A stretch of DNA of 64,000 nucleotides from Zea mays (taxonomy: Eukaryota; Streptophyta; Magnoliopsida; Poales; Poaceae): NCBI RefSeq assembly GCF_902167145.1, contig NC_050101.1, positions 136,942,990-137,006,989 on the forward strand, in the 5' to 3' direction. The translations under genes were made by a program, and so were the position numbers. Shown in pieces: positions 35,032-45,464 of this stretch. The notes beneath the pieces are model-generated. The model had not been told where the DNA came from. It ran no database searches and saw nothing but the letters and a program-made list of their open reading frames with translations. Each line of letters starts with the position of its first letter. The stretch's first letter is position 1.

Positions 35032-36501
35032 CTTCTTTTTGCCGTCCTTGGCCATGAGGCACTTGTGGCCGACGTTGGGGAAGAGGAGGCCTTTGGTGAC
35101 GGCGATGTGGGCGGCGTCCTCGTCGTCGGAGGAGTCGCTTGAGCTTTCGTCGGAGTCCCACTCCCGACAAACATGGGCATCGCCGCCCTTCTTCTTGTAG
35201 TACTTCTTCTTCTCCTTCCTCTTGCCCTTCTTGTCGTTGTCCCTGTCACTGTCACTTGATAATGGACATTTAGCAATAAAGTGACCGGGCTTACCACATT
35301 TGTAGCAAACCTTCTTGGAACGGGATTTGTAGTCCTTCCCCTTCCGTTGCTTGAGGATTTGCCGGAAGCTTTTGATGATTAGGGCCATCTCCTCGTTGTC
35401 GAGCTTGGAGGCGTCAATTGGTTGTCTACTTGGTGTAGACTCCTCCTCCGTTGCCTTGAAAGCCACGGGTTGCGCCTCAGATGTGGAAGGCTCATCAAGC
35501 TCGTTGATCTTCTTGGAGCCCTTAATCATGCATTCAAAACTAACAAAATTCCCGATGACTTCCTCGGGGGTCATTTGTGTATATCTAGGATTGCCACGAA
35601 TTAATTGTACTTGAGTAGGGTTAAGGAAAATAAGGGCTCTCAGAATAACCTTAACCATTTCGTGGTCATCCCATTTTGTGCTCCCGAGGTTGCGCACTTG
35701 GTTTACCAAGGTCTTGAGCCGGTTGTACATGTCTTGTGGCTCCTCCCCTTGGCGAAGACGGAAGCGACCGAGCTCCCCCTCAATCGTTTCCCGCTTGGTG
35801 ATCTTGGTGAGTTCATCACCCTCATGCGCCGTCTTGAGTAGGTCCCAAATCTCCTTGGCGTTCTTCAACCCTTGTACTTTGTTGTATTCCTCCTTGCTTA
35901 AAGAGGCAAGGAGAATGGTTGTGGCTTGAGAGTTGAAGTGCTCGATTTGGGCCACTTCGTCCGTGTCGTAGTCCTCATCCCCTAAGGATGGTACCTGTAC
36001 ACCATACTCAACAACATCCCATAATCTTTTGTGGAGAGAGGTTAGATGAAATTGCATCAAATTACTCCACATAGCATAGTCTTCACCATTAAAAGTTGGT
36101 GGTTTTCCTAATGGGACGGAAAGTAAAGGTGTATGTTTAGGAATGCGAGGATAGCGTAGGGGGATCTTACTGTACTTCTTACGCTCTTGGCGTTTAGAAG
36201 TGACGGACGCCGCGTCGGAGCCGGAGGTGGAGGTCGATGAAGTGTCGGTCTCGTAGAAGACCACCTTCCTCATCTTTTTGTGCTTGTCCCCACTCCGATG
36301 CGGCTTGTGAGAAGATTTTTCCTTCTTCTCCTTATGGTGAGAAGAGGAAGATCTTTTCTCCTTCCGCTTGGAGGATTTCTTCTTCTTCTCTCTTCTCTTG
36401 GTGCGGGACTCTTCCGATGAAGATGAAGTGCTCCCTTGGCTTGTAGTGGGCTTGTCGTCGCCGGTCTCCATCTCCTTCTTGGCGTGATCTCCCGACATCA
36501 C
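33814..36501 (-). CDS. gag: Gag polyprotein of element B
   Basis: This is an open minus-strand frame of 895 codons. It starts with two adjacent ATGs; the second gives MSG, as in element F, and is the likelier start. The N-terminus is Lys/Ser-rich. It is followed by the Copia gag region opening with LSVPLGKPPTFNGEDY, a CCHC knuckle CYKCGKPGHFIAKC (near 35270-35310), an acidic Ser/Asp segment, and a long Lys/Leu/Asn/Glu coiled-coil-like tail with repeated LRNEN-type heptads. All zinc ligands are present. The tail lies inside the candidate intron, so two Gag forms, with and without the tail, are conceivable. Confidence 0.94.
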   Translation of the reverse strand: MMSGDHAKKEMETGDDKPTTSQGSTSSSSEESRTKRREKKKKSSKRKEKRSSSSHHKEKKEKSSHKPHRSGDKHKKMRKVVFYETDTSSTSTSGSDAASVTSKRQERKKYSKIPLRYPRIPKHTPLLSVPLGKPPTFNGEDYAMWSNLMQFHLTSLHKRLWDVVEYGVQVPSLGDEDYDTDEVAQIEHFNSQATTILLASLSKEEYNKVQGLKNAKEIWDLLKTAHEGDELTKITKRETIEGELGRFRLRQGEEPQDMYNRLKTLVNQVRNLGSTKWDDHEMVKVILRALIFLNPTQVQLIRGNPRYTQMTPEEVIGNFVSFECMIKGSKKINELDEPSTSEAQPVAFKATEEESTPSRQPIDASKLDNEEMALIIKSFRQILKQRKGKDYKSRSKKVCYKCGKPGHFIAKCPLSSDSDRDNDKKGKRKEKKKYYKKKGGDAHVCREWDSDESSSDSSDDEDAAHIAVTKGLLFPNVGHKCLMAKDGKKKVKSKSSTKYETSSDEDDKNEEDNLRILFANLNMEQKEKLNELISAIHEKDDLLDSQEDFLIKENKKHVKVKNAYALAMEKCEKLSSELSTCHETIDNLRNENANLLAKVDSHICNVSIPRNNDDDLLARIEKLNISLASLRNENEKLIAKAKDFDVCNATISDLRTKNGLLHAKVIELKSCKPSTSTIEHVSICTRCRDINVDAIHDHLALIKKQNDHIAQLNAKIREHDLENEKFKLARSMLYNGRRPGIKDDIGFQRGDNVKINAPPKNLSNFVKGKAPMPQDNEGYILYPAGYPESKIRRIHSRKSHSGPNHAFMYKGETSSSRQPTRAKLPRKKTPNASNDHAISFKTFDASYVLTSKSGKVVAKIVGGKHKGSKTCVWVPKVLVSNAKGPKTVWVPKTKN

Positions 36502-36530
36502 TTCGAGCGGTTAGGCTCTAATGAAGCACC

Positions 36531-36546
36531 GGGCTTTGATACCAAT
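36531..36546 (-). other. Primer-binding site of element B
   Basis: The minus strand reads ATTGGTATCAAAGCCC directly after the 5' LTR, close to the initiator-Met-tRNA complement. Confidence 0.8.
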
Positions 36547-37883
36547 TGATAGTCGCCTAGAGGGGGGGGTGAATAGGGCGAAACTGAAATTTACAAAAAA
36601 TAATCACAACTACAAGCCGGGGTTAGCGTTAGTAATAATAAATGAGTCCGCGAGAGAGGGCGCAAAACAAATCGCAAGCAAATAAGGAGAGTGACACGAG
36701 GATTTGTTTTACCGAGGTTCGGTTCTTGCAAACCTACTCCCCGTTGAGGAGGCCACAAAGGCCGGGTCTCTTTCAACCCTTCCCTCTCTCAAACGGTCCC
36801 TCGGACCGAGTGAGCTTTCCTTCTTCTCAATCAACCGGGAACAAAACTTCCCCGCAAGGGCCACCACACAATCGGTGCCTCTTGCCTCGGTTACAATTGA
36901 GTGTTGATCACAAGAGAAAAAGAGAAAGAAAGAATGCGATCCAAGCGCAAGAGCTCAAAAGAACACGGCAAATCTCTCTCGCTAGTCACTAAAGACTTGA
37001 GTGGAATTGGAGAGGATTTGATCTCTTTGTATGTGTCTAGAATTGAATGCCTAGCTCTTGTAAGTGGTTGAGAAGTGGAAAACTTGGATGGCAATGAATG
37101 TGGGGTGGTTGGGGTATTTATAGCCCCAACCACCAAATGTGGCCGTTGGGGAGCCAGTCTGCTCGATGGCGCACCGGACAGTCCGGTGCACACCGGACAT
37201 GTCCGGTGCCCCTGCCACGTCATCAGTGCCGTTGGAATCTGACCGTTGGAGTTCTGACTTGTGGACCACCCTTGATGTCCGGTGGCGCACCGGACAGCTC
37301 CTGTTCATTGTCCGGTGCGCCAGTATGGGCAAACCTGACGTCTGCGCGCGCTGCGGCGCATTTAATGCCTCTGCAGGTAGCCGTTGGCGCGGGATAGCCG
37401 TTGCACTGGAGTCACACCGGACAGTCCGGTGCACACCGGACATGTCCGGTGAATTATAGCGGACGAGCCGTTGGCTTTTCCCGAAGCTGAAGAGTTCCTG
37501 AGGCCGCTTCTCCATGGCGCACCGGACACTGTCCGGTGTACACCGGACAGTCCGGTGAATTATAGCGCGAGAGCCCCTGGAAATTCCCGAAGATGGCGAG
37601 TTCGAGCTGGAGTCCCCTGGTGCACCGGACACTGTCCGGTGGTGCACCGGACACTGTCCGGTGGCACACCGGACAGTCCGGTGCGCCCAGACCAGAGGGC
37701 CTACGGTTGGCTCTTTGCCCTTTTGTTGAACCCAACACTTGGTCATTTTATTGGCTATGTTGTGAACCTTTGACACCTGTATAACTTATACACTAGAACA
37801 AACTAGTTAGTCCAAAGATTTGTGTTGGGCAATTCAACCACCAAAATTATATAGGAACTAGGTGTAAGCCTAATTCCCTTTCA
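36547..37883 (-). repeat. 5' LTR of element B
   Basis: 1337 bp, with TGATAG/CTTTCA borders in plus reading. The palindrome cluster is at about 37175-37685. The minus-strand TATA box is at 37115-37122, downstream of the palindromes in element sense. It is near-identical to 28334-29671. Confidence 0.95.
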
Positions 37884-37954
37884 GTATTTCACAAATGGAC
37901 ACATCTCTCACTATGTTTCGTAACATTCAACTGCGACTTCACAGTTTGAGATAT
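37884..37954. repeat. Middle piece of the AT-rich tandem array
   Basis: It carries the CACATCTCTCACTATGTTTC and CACAGTTTGAG blocks of the 320-bp unit, left between element B and element C. It includes the GTATT and GATAT target duplications at its two ends. Confidence 0.85.
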
Positions 37955-39519
37955 TGTCGGCGTTTCGGGACCGGGGGGTCCCCAGGCTGACGAGTGAAAT
38001 GTCGCCGCGTGCCCTAGCCTAGATGGGTCGGCGCGAGATGGAGCGCGAAGGGGGGAAGAAAGGGCAGCCGGAGCGAGAGAGGGAGGTGGAAATCCCGCGG
38101 CCTTCGTGTTCTTGTCCCGCGCCCAGGTCGGGTGCGCTTGCAGTAGGGGGTTACAAGCGTCCACGCGGGAGAGGGAGCGAGAGGCCTCACGCGAGCGCCT
38201 GTCCCGTCCTCTTCCTCGCGCGGCCAACCCTCTATAAGAGGGCCCTGGTCCTTCCTTTTATAGGCGTAAGGAGAGGATCCAGGTGTACAATGGGGGTGTA
38301 GCAGAGTGCTAACGTGTCTAGCGGAGGAGAGCTAGCGCCCTAAGTACATGCCATCGTGGCAGCCGGAGAGGTTTTGGCACCCGGTTCGTGTGGTGTCGTG
38401 GCCGTCGGAGGAGCGCTGGAGCCTGGCGGAAGGACAGCTGTCGGGGCTGTCGAGTCCTTGCTGACGTCCTCTTGCTTCCGTAAGGGGGCTGAGAGCCGCC
38501 ATCGTCATAGAGCGTGCGGGGCACCATCATTACTTTGTCTGGCGGAGCGAGCTAGATGGGACACGGGTCTTGTTTCCCGTAGCCTGAGTCAGCTTGGGGT
38601 AGGGTAATGATGGCGCCTCCCTTTGACGTGGATGGTCCGCGCCCTAGGTTGGGCGATGTGGAGGCTCCTGCGAGGTCGAGGTCGAGTCTGTCTTCCATGG
38701 CCGAGGTCGAGTCCGAGCCTCTGGGTCGGGTGAGGCGGAGACCGTCGGCTGAGGCCAGGGCTGAGTCCGAGCCCTGGGGTCGGGCGAAGCGGAGTTCGTC
38801 GTCTTCTGGGGCTGAGCCCGAGTCCGAGCCCTGGGTCGGGCGGAGCGGAGTTCGCCGTCTTCCGGGGCTGAGCCCAAGTCCGAGCCCTGGGTCGGGCGGA
38901 GCGGAGTTCGCCGTCTTCCGGGACTAAGCCCGAGTCCGAGCCCTGGGTCGGGCAGAGCGGAGTTCACCGTCTTCCGGGGCTGAGCCCGAGTCCGAGCCCT
39001 GGGTCGGGCGAAGCGGAGTTTCCTATGGTGCCTGAGGCCGGGCCTGACTGCCTGTCAGCCTCACTCTGTCAAGTGGCACAGCAGTCGAAGCGGCGCAGGC
39101 GGCGCTGTCCTTCTGTCAGGCCGGTCAGTGGAGCGGCAAAGTGACTGCGGTCACTTCGGCTCTGTCGACTGAAGGGCGCGCGTCAGGATAAAGGTGTCAG
39201 GCCACCTTTGCATTAAATGCTCCTGCGATTTGGTCGGTTGGCGCGGCGATTTGGTCAGGGTTGCTTCTTGGCGAAGACAGGGCCTCGGGCGAGCCGGAAG
39301 TATGTTCGTCGCTGGAGGGGGGCCTCGGGCGAGACGGAGATCCTCCGGGGTCGGCTGCCCTTGCCCGAGGCTAGGCTCGGACGAGGCGTGATCGAGTCCC
39401 TCGAATGGACCGATCCCTGACTTAATCGCACCCATCAGGCCTTTGCAGCTTTGTGTTGATGGGGGTTACCAGCTGAGAATTAGGAGTCTTGAGGGTACCC
39501 CTAATTATGGTCCCCGACA
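37955..39519 (-). repeat. 3' LTR of element C
   Basis: In plus reading it begins TGTCGGCGTTTCGGG and ends TGGTCCCCGACA, 1565 bp. The minus-strand TATA box is at 38255-38262. It includes 56-bp tandem units at 38833, 38889, 38945 and 39001, which create spurious Arg/Pro-rich open frames. Confidence 0.94.
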
Positions 39520-41309
39520 GTAGCCCCCGAGCCTCGAAGGGAGTGTTAACACTCGCTTGGAGGCTTTTGTCGCACTTTTTTGCAAGGGGACCAGCCTTTC
39601 TCGGTTGCGTTTTGTTCCGGTGGGTGCGCGCGAGCGCACCCGCCGGGTGTAGCCCCCGAGGCCTTGGAGGAGTGGTTTGACTCCTCCGAGGTCTTAATGC
39701 CTCGCGCAATGCTTCGGCTGGTCTGGTCGTTCCCTCATGCGAGCTGGCCGTAGCCCGGGTGCACGGTCGGGTCCCAAGTTCTCAGGCTGGTATGTTGACG
39801 CTGTCAACGGTTTGGCCGGAGCTGGGTTTGCGAGAGCAGCCCCCGAGCCTCTGCACAGGGCAAGAGGACGGTCAGGGACAGACTCGACTTTTTTACATAC
39901 GCCCCTGTGTCTCCTTTTCGCAAGGAGGAGGGGGGGAAAGCGCCATGTTGCCCTCAGAGGGCGCCGAACATGGTGTCTCCGGTGAGCTGCTGGCGGGTAA
40001 TCCGAGCGGACGTCCGTGCCCCATTTGTTAGAGGTCGGCTAGAGGCCCAGAGGCGCGCCCAAAAGTACCTGCGGGTGATCTGCCGGACCCGGTCCCCTGT
40101 CGACGGGGTCCGAGGGCTCGATGCCTCCCTCTGATGGGATTCCATTACAAGATCGTTCCCGCTGGTCTCGGAAATGTCCTAGGGTACCTCGGGAGCGTAG
40201 CCCGAGCCTCGGTTATGTATCGAACGTACCCAGGGTCATCCCTCGCTCTATGTCTGAGGCGGCTATGAACCCTTCGAGGGCCAGCCTTCGAACCCCTGAT
40301 CAGTAGTGGGCGCGGAGCCCGAGTGGCCTGAGGCGGCCGTCGAACCCTTCCGAGGGGCCGGCCTTCGAACCTCTGACCAGTAGTGGGTGTGGAGCCCACG
40401 CGCTCTGAGGCGGCTGTTAAACCCCTCCGAGGGGCCAGCCTTCGAACCTCTGATTAGTAGGGAGGCTCGGAGCCTGTTTCCTTCACGGAGAAGGATCCTT
40501 TTCGGGGTATCCCCCTTTCCCGGTCCCTGTTGTAAGAGAGAGAAAGAGGAAAAGGATACGAAATTGAACGACGCAGCGTACCTTTTTTGATGCGGTCATT
40601 ATGGCGAAGGCGAAGCGTCGCTTGCTTCTCCTGCCAGAGGCGCCGCCTGTCCCGCCGCGAAGTTAATGCGCGGGGCGAGTGGTTCGCGGGGCGGCCGTTG
40701 CGCGTGTGCGAGCCGTTCGAGGAACGGAACACGGGCGCGTCGTCTTCACGCTGTGAGAGAGGGTTCTCTCGCTGCCCCCGGATGGGACGTAAGCTTGGCT
40801 GACGACGTGACCGCTGCTCCTGCCCGCCTGCCACCGCCATTACTGCCGGCCCATTTTTGGCCGTATTGACCGTCGCGCCAGGCTGGCGCTGCTAGGTCGT
40901 GCGCTGGGTCGCCTTGAGTCGCGGTACTGGTTCCGCAGTCGAGGAGGCGCGGTAGTGGTTCGAGTGGCGGTGCAGTTGCTTGCACGTAGCGACCGGCGCG
41001 CCGGTGGCATGATGCGTGGGCGTGGGCCCCCATGCTGGGTGCGTTGGTAGTCGGAGGGGCGCACCCACTTGGCGCGGTTGCATGCCGCCTGCATGGCTGC
41101 CCGCCCTTTCGCCCGCTGGTCTAGGCGAAAGTGGAGGAATGCTCGTAACCGCTGGACGGTTGCATGCACCGCGCGCGGCGGTTTGGCTTCTTCTGCCCTG
41201 GGCCGGCTTGCATGACGCGTGGGACCCAGCCCCCGCGCCGTAGGGGGAGGACCTTGGAGCGTGTTGGAGAAGACACAACCCATGACGGCTGGGGACGCAA
41301 GTAGGGAGA

Positions 41310-41348
41310 GTCGCCTTTAAAAGGAGGGTGACCCCCTTGAAAGGCGAC
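41310..41348 (+). promoter_or_regulatory. Inverted repeat with TATA-like core upstream of antisense ORF
   Basis: GTCGCCTTT and AAAGGCGAC form perfect 9-bp arms around TTTAAAAGG and a G/C-rich centre, ending one base before the ATG at 41350. It could be a promoter or leader hairpin for plus-strand transcription. This is a suggestion from sequence only. Confidence 0.3.
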
Positions 41349-41349
41349 C

Positions 41350-41700
41350 ATGTCTTCGCGCTCCCCTATGCATCGTGTCTTTCCACCTTCCGAGCCCCCG
41401 GATGGGGGATGCCCGCAGTCCTTCCGCCTTGTCGTTGGAGGAACGCAACTCCGTGGGAGTTGGTACCTTTCAGCCATCATTTGGCTTCAAGGATTTTCAT
41501 CATGCAACCTGGCTGCACCCCTCCGGCGGCGGTCACCCAAGACGGTGACCTCCAGTTTGATGGCGGGAGAAAGCAAGCCGGGCTGCGGCCTCTGCCCCTC
41601 CCTCAGCCTCAAGGATTTTCATCATCAGTGCTGGGGAGGGGAGTGTGCCGAGTTGGGGTCGGCCCTTGCGTGGGCGGTGGCCCGCTCCTTCCCTCAGTGA
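41350..41700 (+). CDS. Possible antisense ORF in element C, function unknown
   Basis: A 116-residue plus-strand frame, opposite to the element's own genes, with an ATG and a TTTAAAAG box about 30 bp upstream. The protein has no domain I recognise. It is Ser/Pro/Arg-rich, with a Cys-rich middle (ESKPGCGLCPSLSL) and an internal echo, LQGF against LKDF, caused by a direct DNA repeat TCAAGGATTTTCATCAT. Antisense ORFs between pol and the 3' LTR have been described in other Tat-lineage elements such as Grande. A longer overlapping frame (41328-41927) is equally possible, and chance coding in GC-rich DNA is not excluded. Confidence 0.35.
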   Translation: MSSRSPMHRVFPPSEPPDGGCPQSFRLVVGGTQLRGSWYLSAIIWLQGFSSCNLAAPLRRRSPKTVTSSLMAGESKPGCGLCPSLSLKDFHHQCWGGECAELGSALAWAVARSFPQ

Positions 41701-43431
41701 TCGGGGAGAAGGGCGTTCGCCGTTCGTGGCGCTGGCAGCTGCCGCGTGCCCGGCTCTCGGACCCGAGTGGCTTCGGAGCCGCTCCCGGCGCCGCCTTCCG
41801 CCACAGCAGCTGGAAGAGGTTCTTCCGCCGACGAGATAGCCGGGGCCGCCCACAGACCGACCTCCAACTCTACGGCCTTCTGCCCGTCCTTGCCTCACGA
41901 GTTTGGGCACGGGCGGGGGCCTCCTAGCAGCAGCATCCGCCCTGAGGTCATCGCTGTTCCTGTTCGGCCCCCCGGAGCAGAAGTCGTCGTCGTCGCCGCT
42001 GCTAGAGCGGGTGACACCATGTCGTTCGTTGGTCTTCCGTCGCTCCGCAGGCCCCCCGATCGAGTGGGGTTGTTCGTACCTGCGGAGGTGGAACCGGAGT
42101 TCCGTTTGTAATGGCACCTTGAATGCCAGTGTTTTTGTTCATTGTGGCTGTTGGGGCCTGAACATGTATTTATTTTTGGCGTGGAGCCGTGTTTTTTCCT
42201 CATTTTCGAGCACTAAGACTCGCCTATTGGTTGTCTAAACCGCTTCACCAAGCGTGAGTCGCCCCGTGCAAAGGTGACAAGTGAGGTATCCGTATCCCGG
42301 AGGCGTAGGAGTCCCTCGGCTCGGTCGGCCTTGTTGTCCGAGGCTTCTCTTGCTTAGTTAAAGGAACCCCTCGGCCGCTCTTCGATGAGCCGAAGCCAGG
42401 GGTAGCGGTGTCAGCACGGACAGGGGCAGAGTTGGCTCGAAAAGAAGACTTGGTCGGCCGGAGCCTGGCCGGGTCGTCCGTTAGCGGGACCGACGCCGGA
42501 GTTGATCTGTCGAGGCCTCGGGCCAGGCTGATGTCTTCGAGGGACAGCTGGCCGAGGCCTCAGGGTGACCAGCCGAGTCGCCTACTCGAGCCGGATTCTT
42601 GGAGGAGACCCTGGCGGCGATGGCCCGGGCGAGATGATGACGTCGTCCTTCAGAGTGGAGATCCTCGGACCGCGTCGCCGTCCGAGGCTAGGTCGGACCT
42701 CGCCGAAGGTGTAGTCGACGCCGAGGGTGCTGCTGCTCCCTTCAGTCGTCAAGATCCGAGCCTACAGGATCGGATTATCTTGTAGCGTGTGTTTTCTGCG
42801 GCCGCTGAGGCCCAAACACACCCTCGTCGTGTTGTAAAGCTGCGCTTCTTTTCCTCTTGTTTCGAGTATCTAGACTTTTTCGTCGGTAACAGAATTGTCT
42901 GTGCGAGCGAGAGTTGCTTTTCACGGAAGGTGATGAGTGAGGTATCCGTATCCCGGAGGCGTAGGAATCCCTCGGCTCGGTCGGCCTTGCCGCTTACGCG
43001 CGCTCTCGCCCGTCCATGGGGTTCTGTCACTGACGCAGTCGAGAAGGCCCGAAGAATCGCTTCGGCAGAGGAGCTTTCGAACGTGAAGACTTGTTCGGTC
43101 CGCGAAATCACTTATCCGAACGTGAGTTACTTATCGCAGAAGGTGATGAGTGAGGTATCTGTATCCCGGAGGCGTAGGAGTCCCTCGGCTCGGTCAGCCT
43201 TGGTTGCTTACGTGTACTCCGTCGTTTTCAGGATCCACTTTTGAAGTAGTCGAAAAGCACGAAAGACATTCTGGCAGAAGGGATCTTTTTTCGAGGAAAA
43301 ATTTCGACGCAGAGGGGGTTCCCCCCTTTTAGCCCTCGAGGGAGGGTCGGGCTTTGCCGAGGCAAGGCTGACCCTTCCTTGATGACTAAACTTTGTGTGG
43401 GAGCGAGGTATATGAACAACTTGAAAGCATC

Positions 43432-44474
43432 TTAAGGGTAGAAGCGACGTAGCTGTTGGATGTTCCAAGCGTTGCTGTAGACCTCGCCTTGGCTGTTGGC
43501 CAGCTTGTATGTTCCGGGCTTCAGAACTTTGGCGATGACGAACGGCCCTTCCCAGGGAGGCGTGAGCTTGTGCCGCCCTCGGGCGTCTTGTCGTAGCCGA
43601 AGCACCAGGTTGCCCACCTAGAGGTCTCGGGACCGGACCCCTCGGGCGTGGTAGTGTCGCAGGGACTGCTGGTACCGCGCCGAGTGTAGCAAGGCCATGT
43701 CTCGAGCCTCTTCCAGCTGGTCCAGCGAGTCTTCTCGACTAGCTTGGTTGCTTTGGTCGGCGTAGGCCCTCGTCCTCGGTGAACCGTATTCTAAGTCTAT
43801 GGACAAGATGGCCTCGGCCCCATAGACTAGAAAGAACGGCGTGAAGCCCGTGGCTCGGCTCGGCGTTGTCCTCAGGATCCAGACCACCGAGGGGAGTTCC
43901 TTCATCCATTGCTTGCCGAACTTGTTGAGGTCGTTGTAGATCCGAGGCTTGAGCCCTTGTAGAATCATGCCGTTGGCACGCTCTACTTGCCCATTCGTCA
44001 TGGGGTGAGCCACGGCTGCCCAGCCCACTCGGATGTGGTGATCCTCGCAGAAGTCCAGGAACTTTCTGCCGGTGAACTGGGTGCCGTTGTCGGTGATGAT
44101 GGAGTTCGGGACCCCAAAGCGATGGATGATGTTGGTGAAGAACGCCACCACCTGTTCGGACCTGATGCTGTTTAGGGGCCGGACCTCGATCCACTTGGAG
44201 AATTTGTCGATGGCGACCAACAGGTGCGTGTAGCCTCCGGGTGCCTTCTGCAAGGGGCCGACGAGGTCCAGACCCCACACAGCAAAAGGCCAGGTGATGG
44301 GTATCGTCTGCAGAGCCTGAGCAGGCAGGTGGGTCTGCCTTGCGTAGAACTGACACCCTTCGCAGGTGCGGACAATTCTAGTGGCGTCGGCCACCGCCGT
44401 CGGCTAGTAGAAACCTTGTCGGGAGGCGTTTCCAACAAGGGCTCGAGGTGCTGCGTGATGGCCGCAAGCCCCGA
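43432..44474 (-). pseudogene. Integrase of element C, broken
   Basis: The minus strand carries the zinc domain (GHHAAPRAL, later CEGCQFYARQ) and a DDE core with Asp in WGLDLVGP, Asp in TDNGTQF and Glu in NGQVERAN. A C-terminal segment ends WNIQQLRRFYP at 43432. Breaks are a one-base frameshift near 44473, TAG at 44404-44406 and TAG at 43618-43620. The catalytic triad itself is intact. Confidence 0.88.
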
Positions 44475-45464
44475 GTGTATCTCTTGCAGGAGCTTCTGAC
44501 CTTCGGCGATGGGGATGCATTGCTGGAGGATGCCTGAGGGGCTGCGGTGGTAGAGCTCCTTCCCGTCTCCCAGCAAGACGAACGACTTGGTGCGTCGCGC
44601 CAACCGCCGGGCTTCAGCTCGGTGGAGGGGCAGCTCTCCTCGGTGGAGATATTGCAGGTACGGGGTCTGCCAGTTTTGATTAGGCGTGACCCCGCTTCGC
44701 TCCTCCTCGACGCGCAGTGCCTCACCCTTGGGGGCCGAGGGTACCTCGGGCTGAACCGAGGATGCCTCGGGCCGAGCTGAGGGAGCCTCGGGCTGAGCCA
44801 AGGGTGCCTCGGACTGAGCCGAGGGTACCTCGGGCAGAGCCGAGGGTGCCTCGGGCTCGGGCGTGTCGTTGATCTTGACGGAGGGTTGATGCAGGTCTCG
44901 GGAGAAGACGTCCGAGGGAACCGTTGTTCGCCCCGAGGCTATTTTAGCCAGCTCGTCCGCAGTCTCGTTGTAGCGTCGGGCGATGTGGTTGAGCTCGAGC
45001 ACGTAGAACTTGTCTTCCAGGCGCCGAACCTCATCGCAGTAGGCTTCCATCTTTGGGTCGCGGCAGTGGGAGTTCTTCATGACTTGGTCGATGACGAGCT
45101 GCGAGTCACCGCGAGCGTCGAGGCGTCGGACCCCTAGCTCGATGGCGATGCGCAACCCGTTGACCAGAGCCTCGTACTCAGCCACATTGTTGGACGCCGG
45201 GAAGTGGAGGCGTAGCACGTAGCGTAGATGCTTTCCGAGGGGCGAGATGAAGAGTAGGCCTGCGCCGACCCCTGTCTTCATCAGCGACCCGTCGAAGAAC
45301 ATGGTCCAGAGTTCCGGTTGGATCGGAGCTGTTGGGAGCTGGGTGTCGACCCATTCAGCCACGAAGTCCGCCAAGACCTGGGACTTGATGGCCTTCCGAG
45401 GGGCGAACGAGATTGTTTCGCCCATGATTTCCACCGCCCACTTTGCGATTCTACCCGAGGCCTC
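44475..45464 (-). pseudogene. Second (archaeal-type) RNase H and Pro-rich linker of element C
   Basis: The minus-strand frame has an RVT_3/aRNH-like domain: Asp in MFFDGSLMKTGVGAG, Glu in NVAEYEAL and Asp in RGDSQLVIDQV. This extra domain is characteristic of Tat Gypsy elements. After it come six copies of a seven-residue unit (EAPSAxP type, 44726-44857), then sequence leading to integrase. It is separated from the first RNase H by TGA at 45465-45467. Confidence 0.85.

Larger units (their letters stand above)
28334..37883 (-). mobile_element. Copia (Sirevirus, Opie/Ji-like) element B, complete
   Basis: This is a full 9550-bp element in minus orientation, flanked by a perfect target duplication GTATT (28329-28333 and 37884-37888). 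It has two LTRs of 1338 and 1337 bp, a primer-binding site, an open gag and an open pol. As read, the LTRs differ by one substitution and one G in a homopolymer. Nothing in the sequence argues against it being autonomous and recently moved. It sits inside the AT-rich tandem array. Confidence 0.96.
39520..43431 (-). other. Long 3' region of element C between integrase and 3' LTR
   Basis: No retroviral domain is seen here. The polypurine tract lies next to the LTR (CTCGGGGGCTAC on the minus strand, 39520-39535). Three units of about 75 bp lie at 40256-40460 (GAGGCGGC at 40256, 40330 and 40407). Three 63-bp direct repeats lie at 42271, 42927 and 43140. A possible antisense gene lies at 41350-41700. 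Tat elements commonly carry long regions of this kind. Confidence 0.7.

Noticed and set aside
38607..38967. Pro/Arg/Ser repeat proteins in both directions
   Set aside because: They are produced by the 56-bp tandem units of the element C LTR; both strands are open because of composition.
41533..42117. 194-codon minus-strand frame in the element C tail as an extra sense gene
   Set aside because: It overlaps the antisense candidates, is low-complexity Arg/Gly/Ser-rich and has no domain. GC-rich chance coding is enough to explain it.
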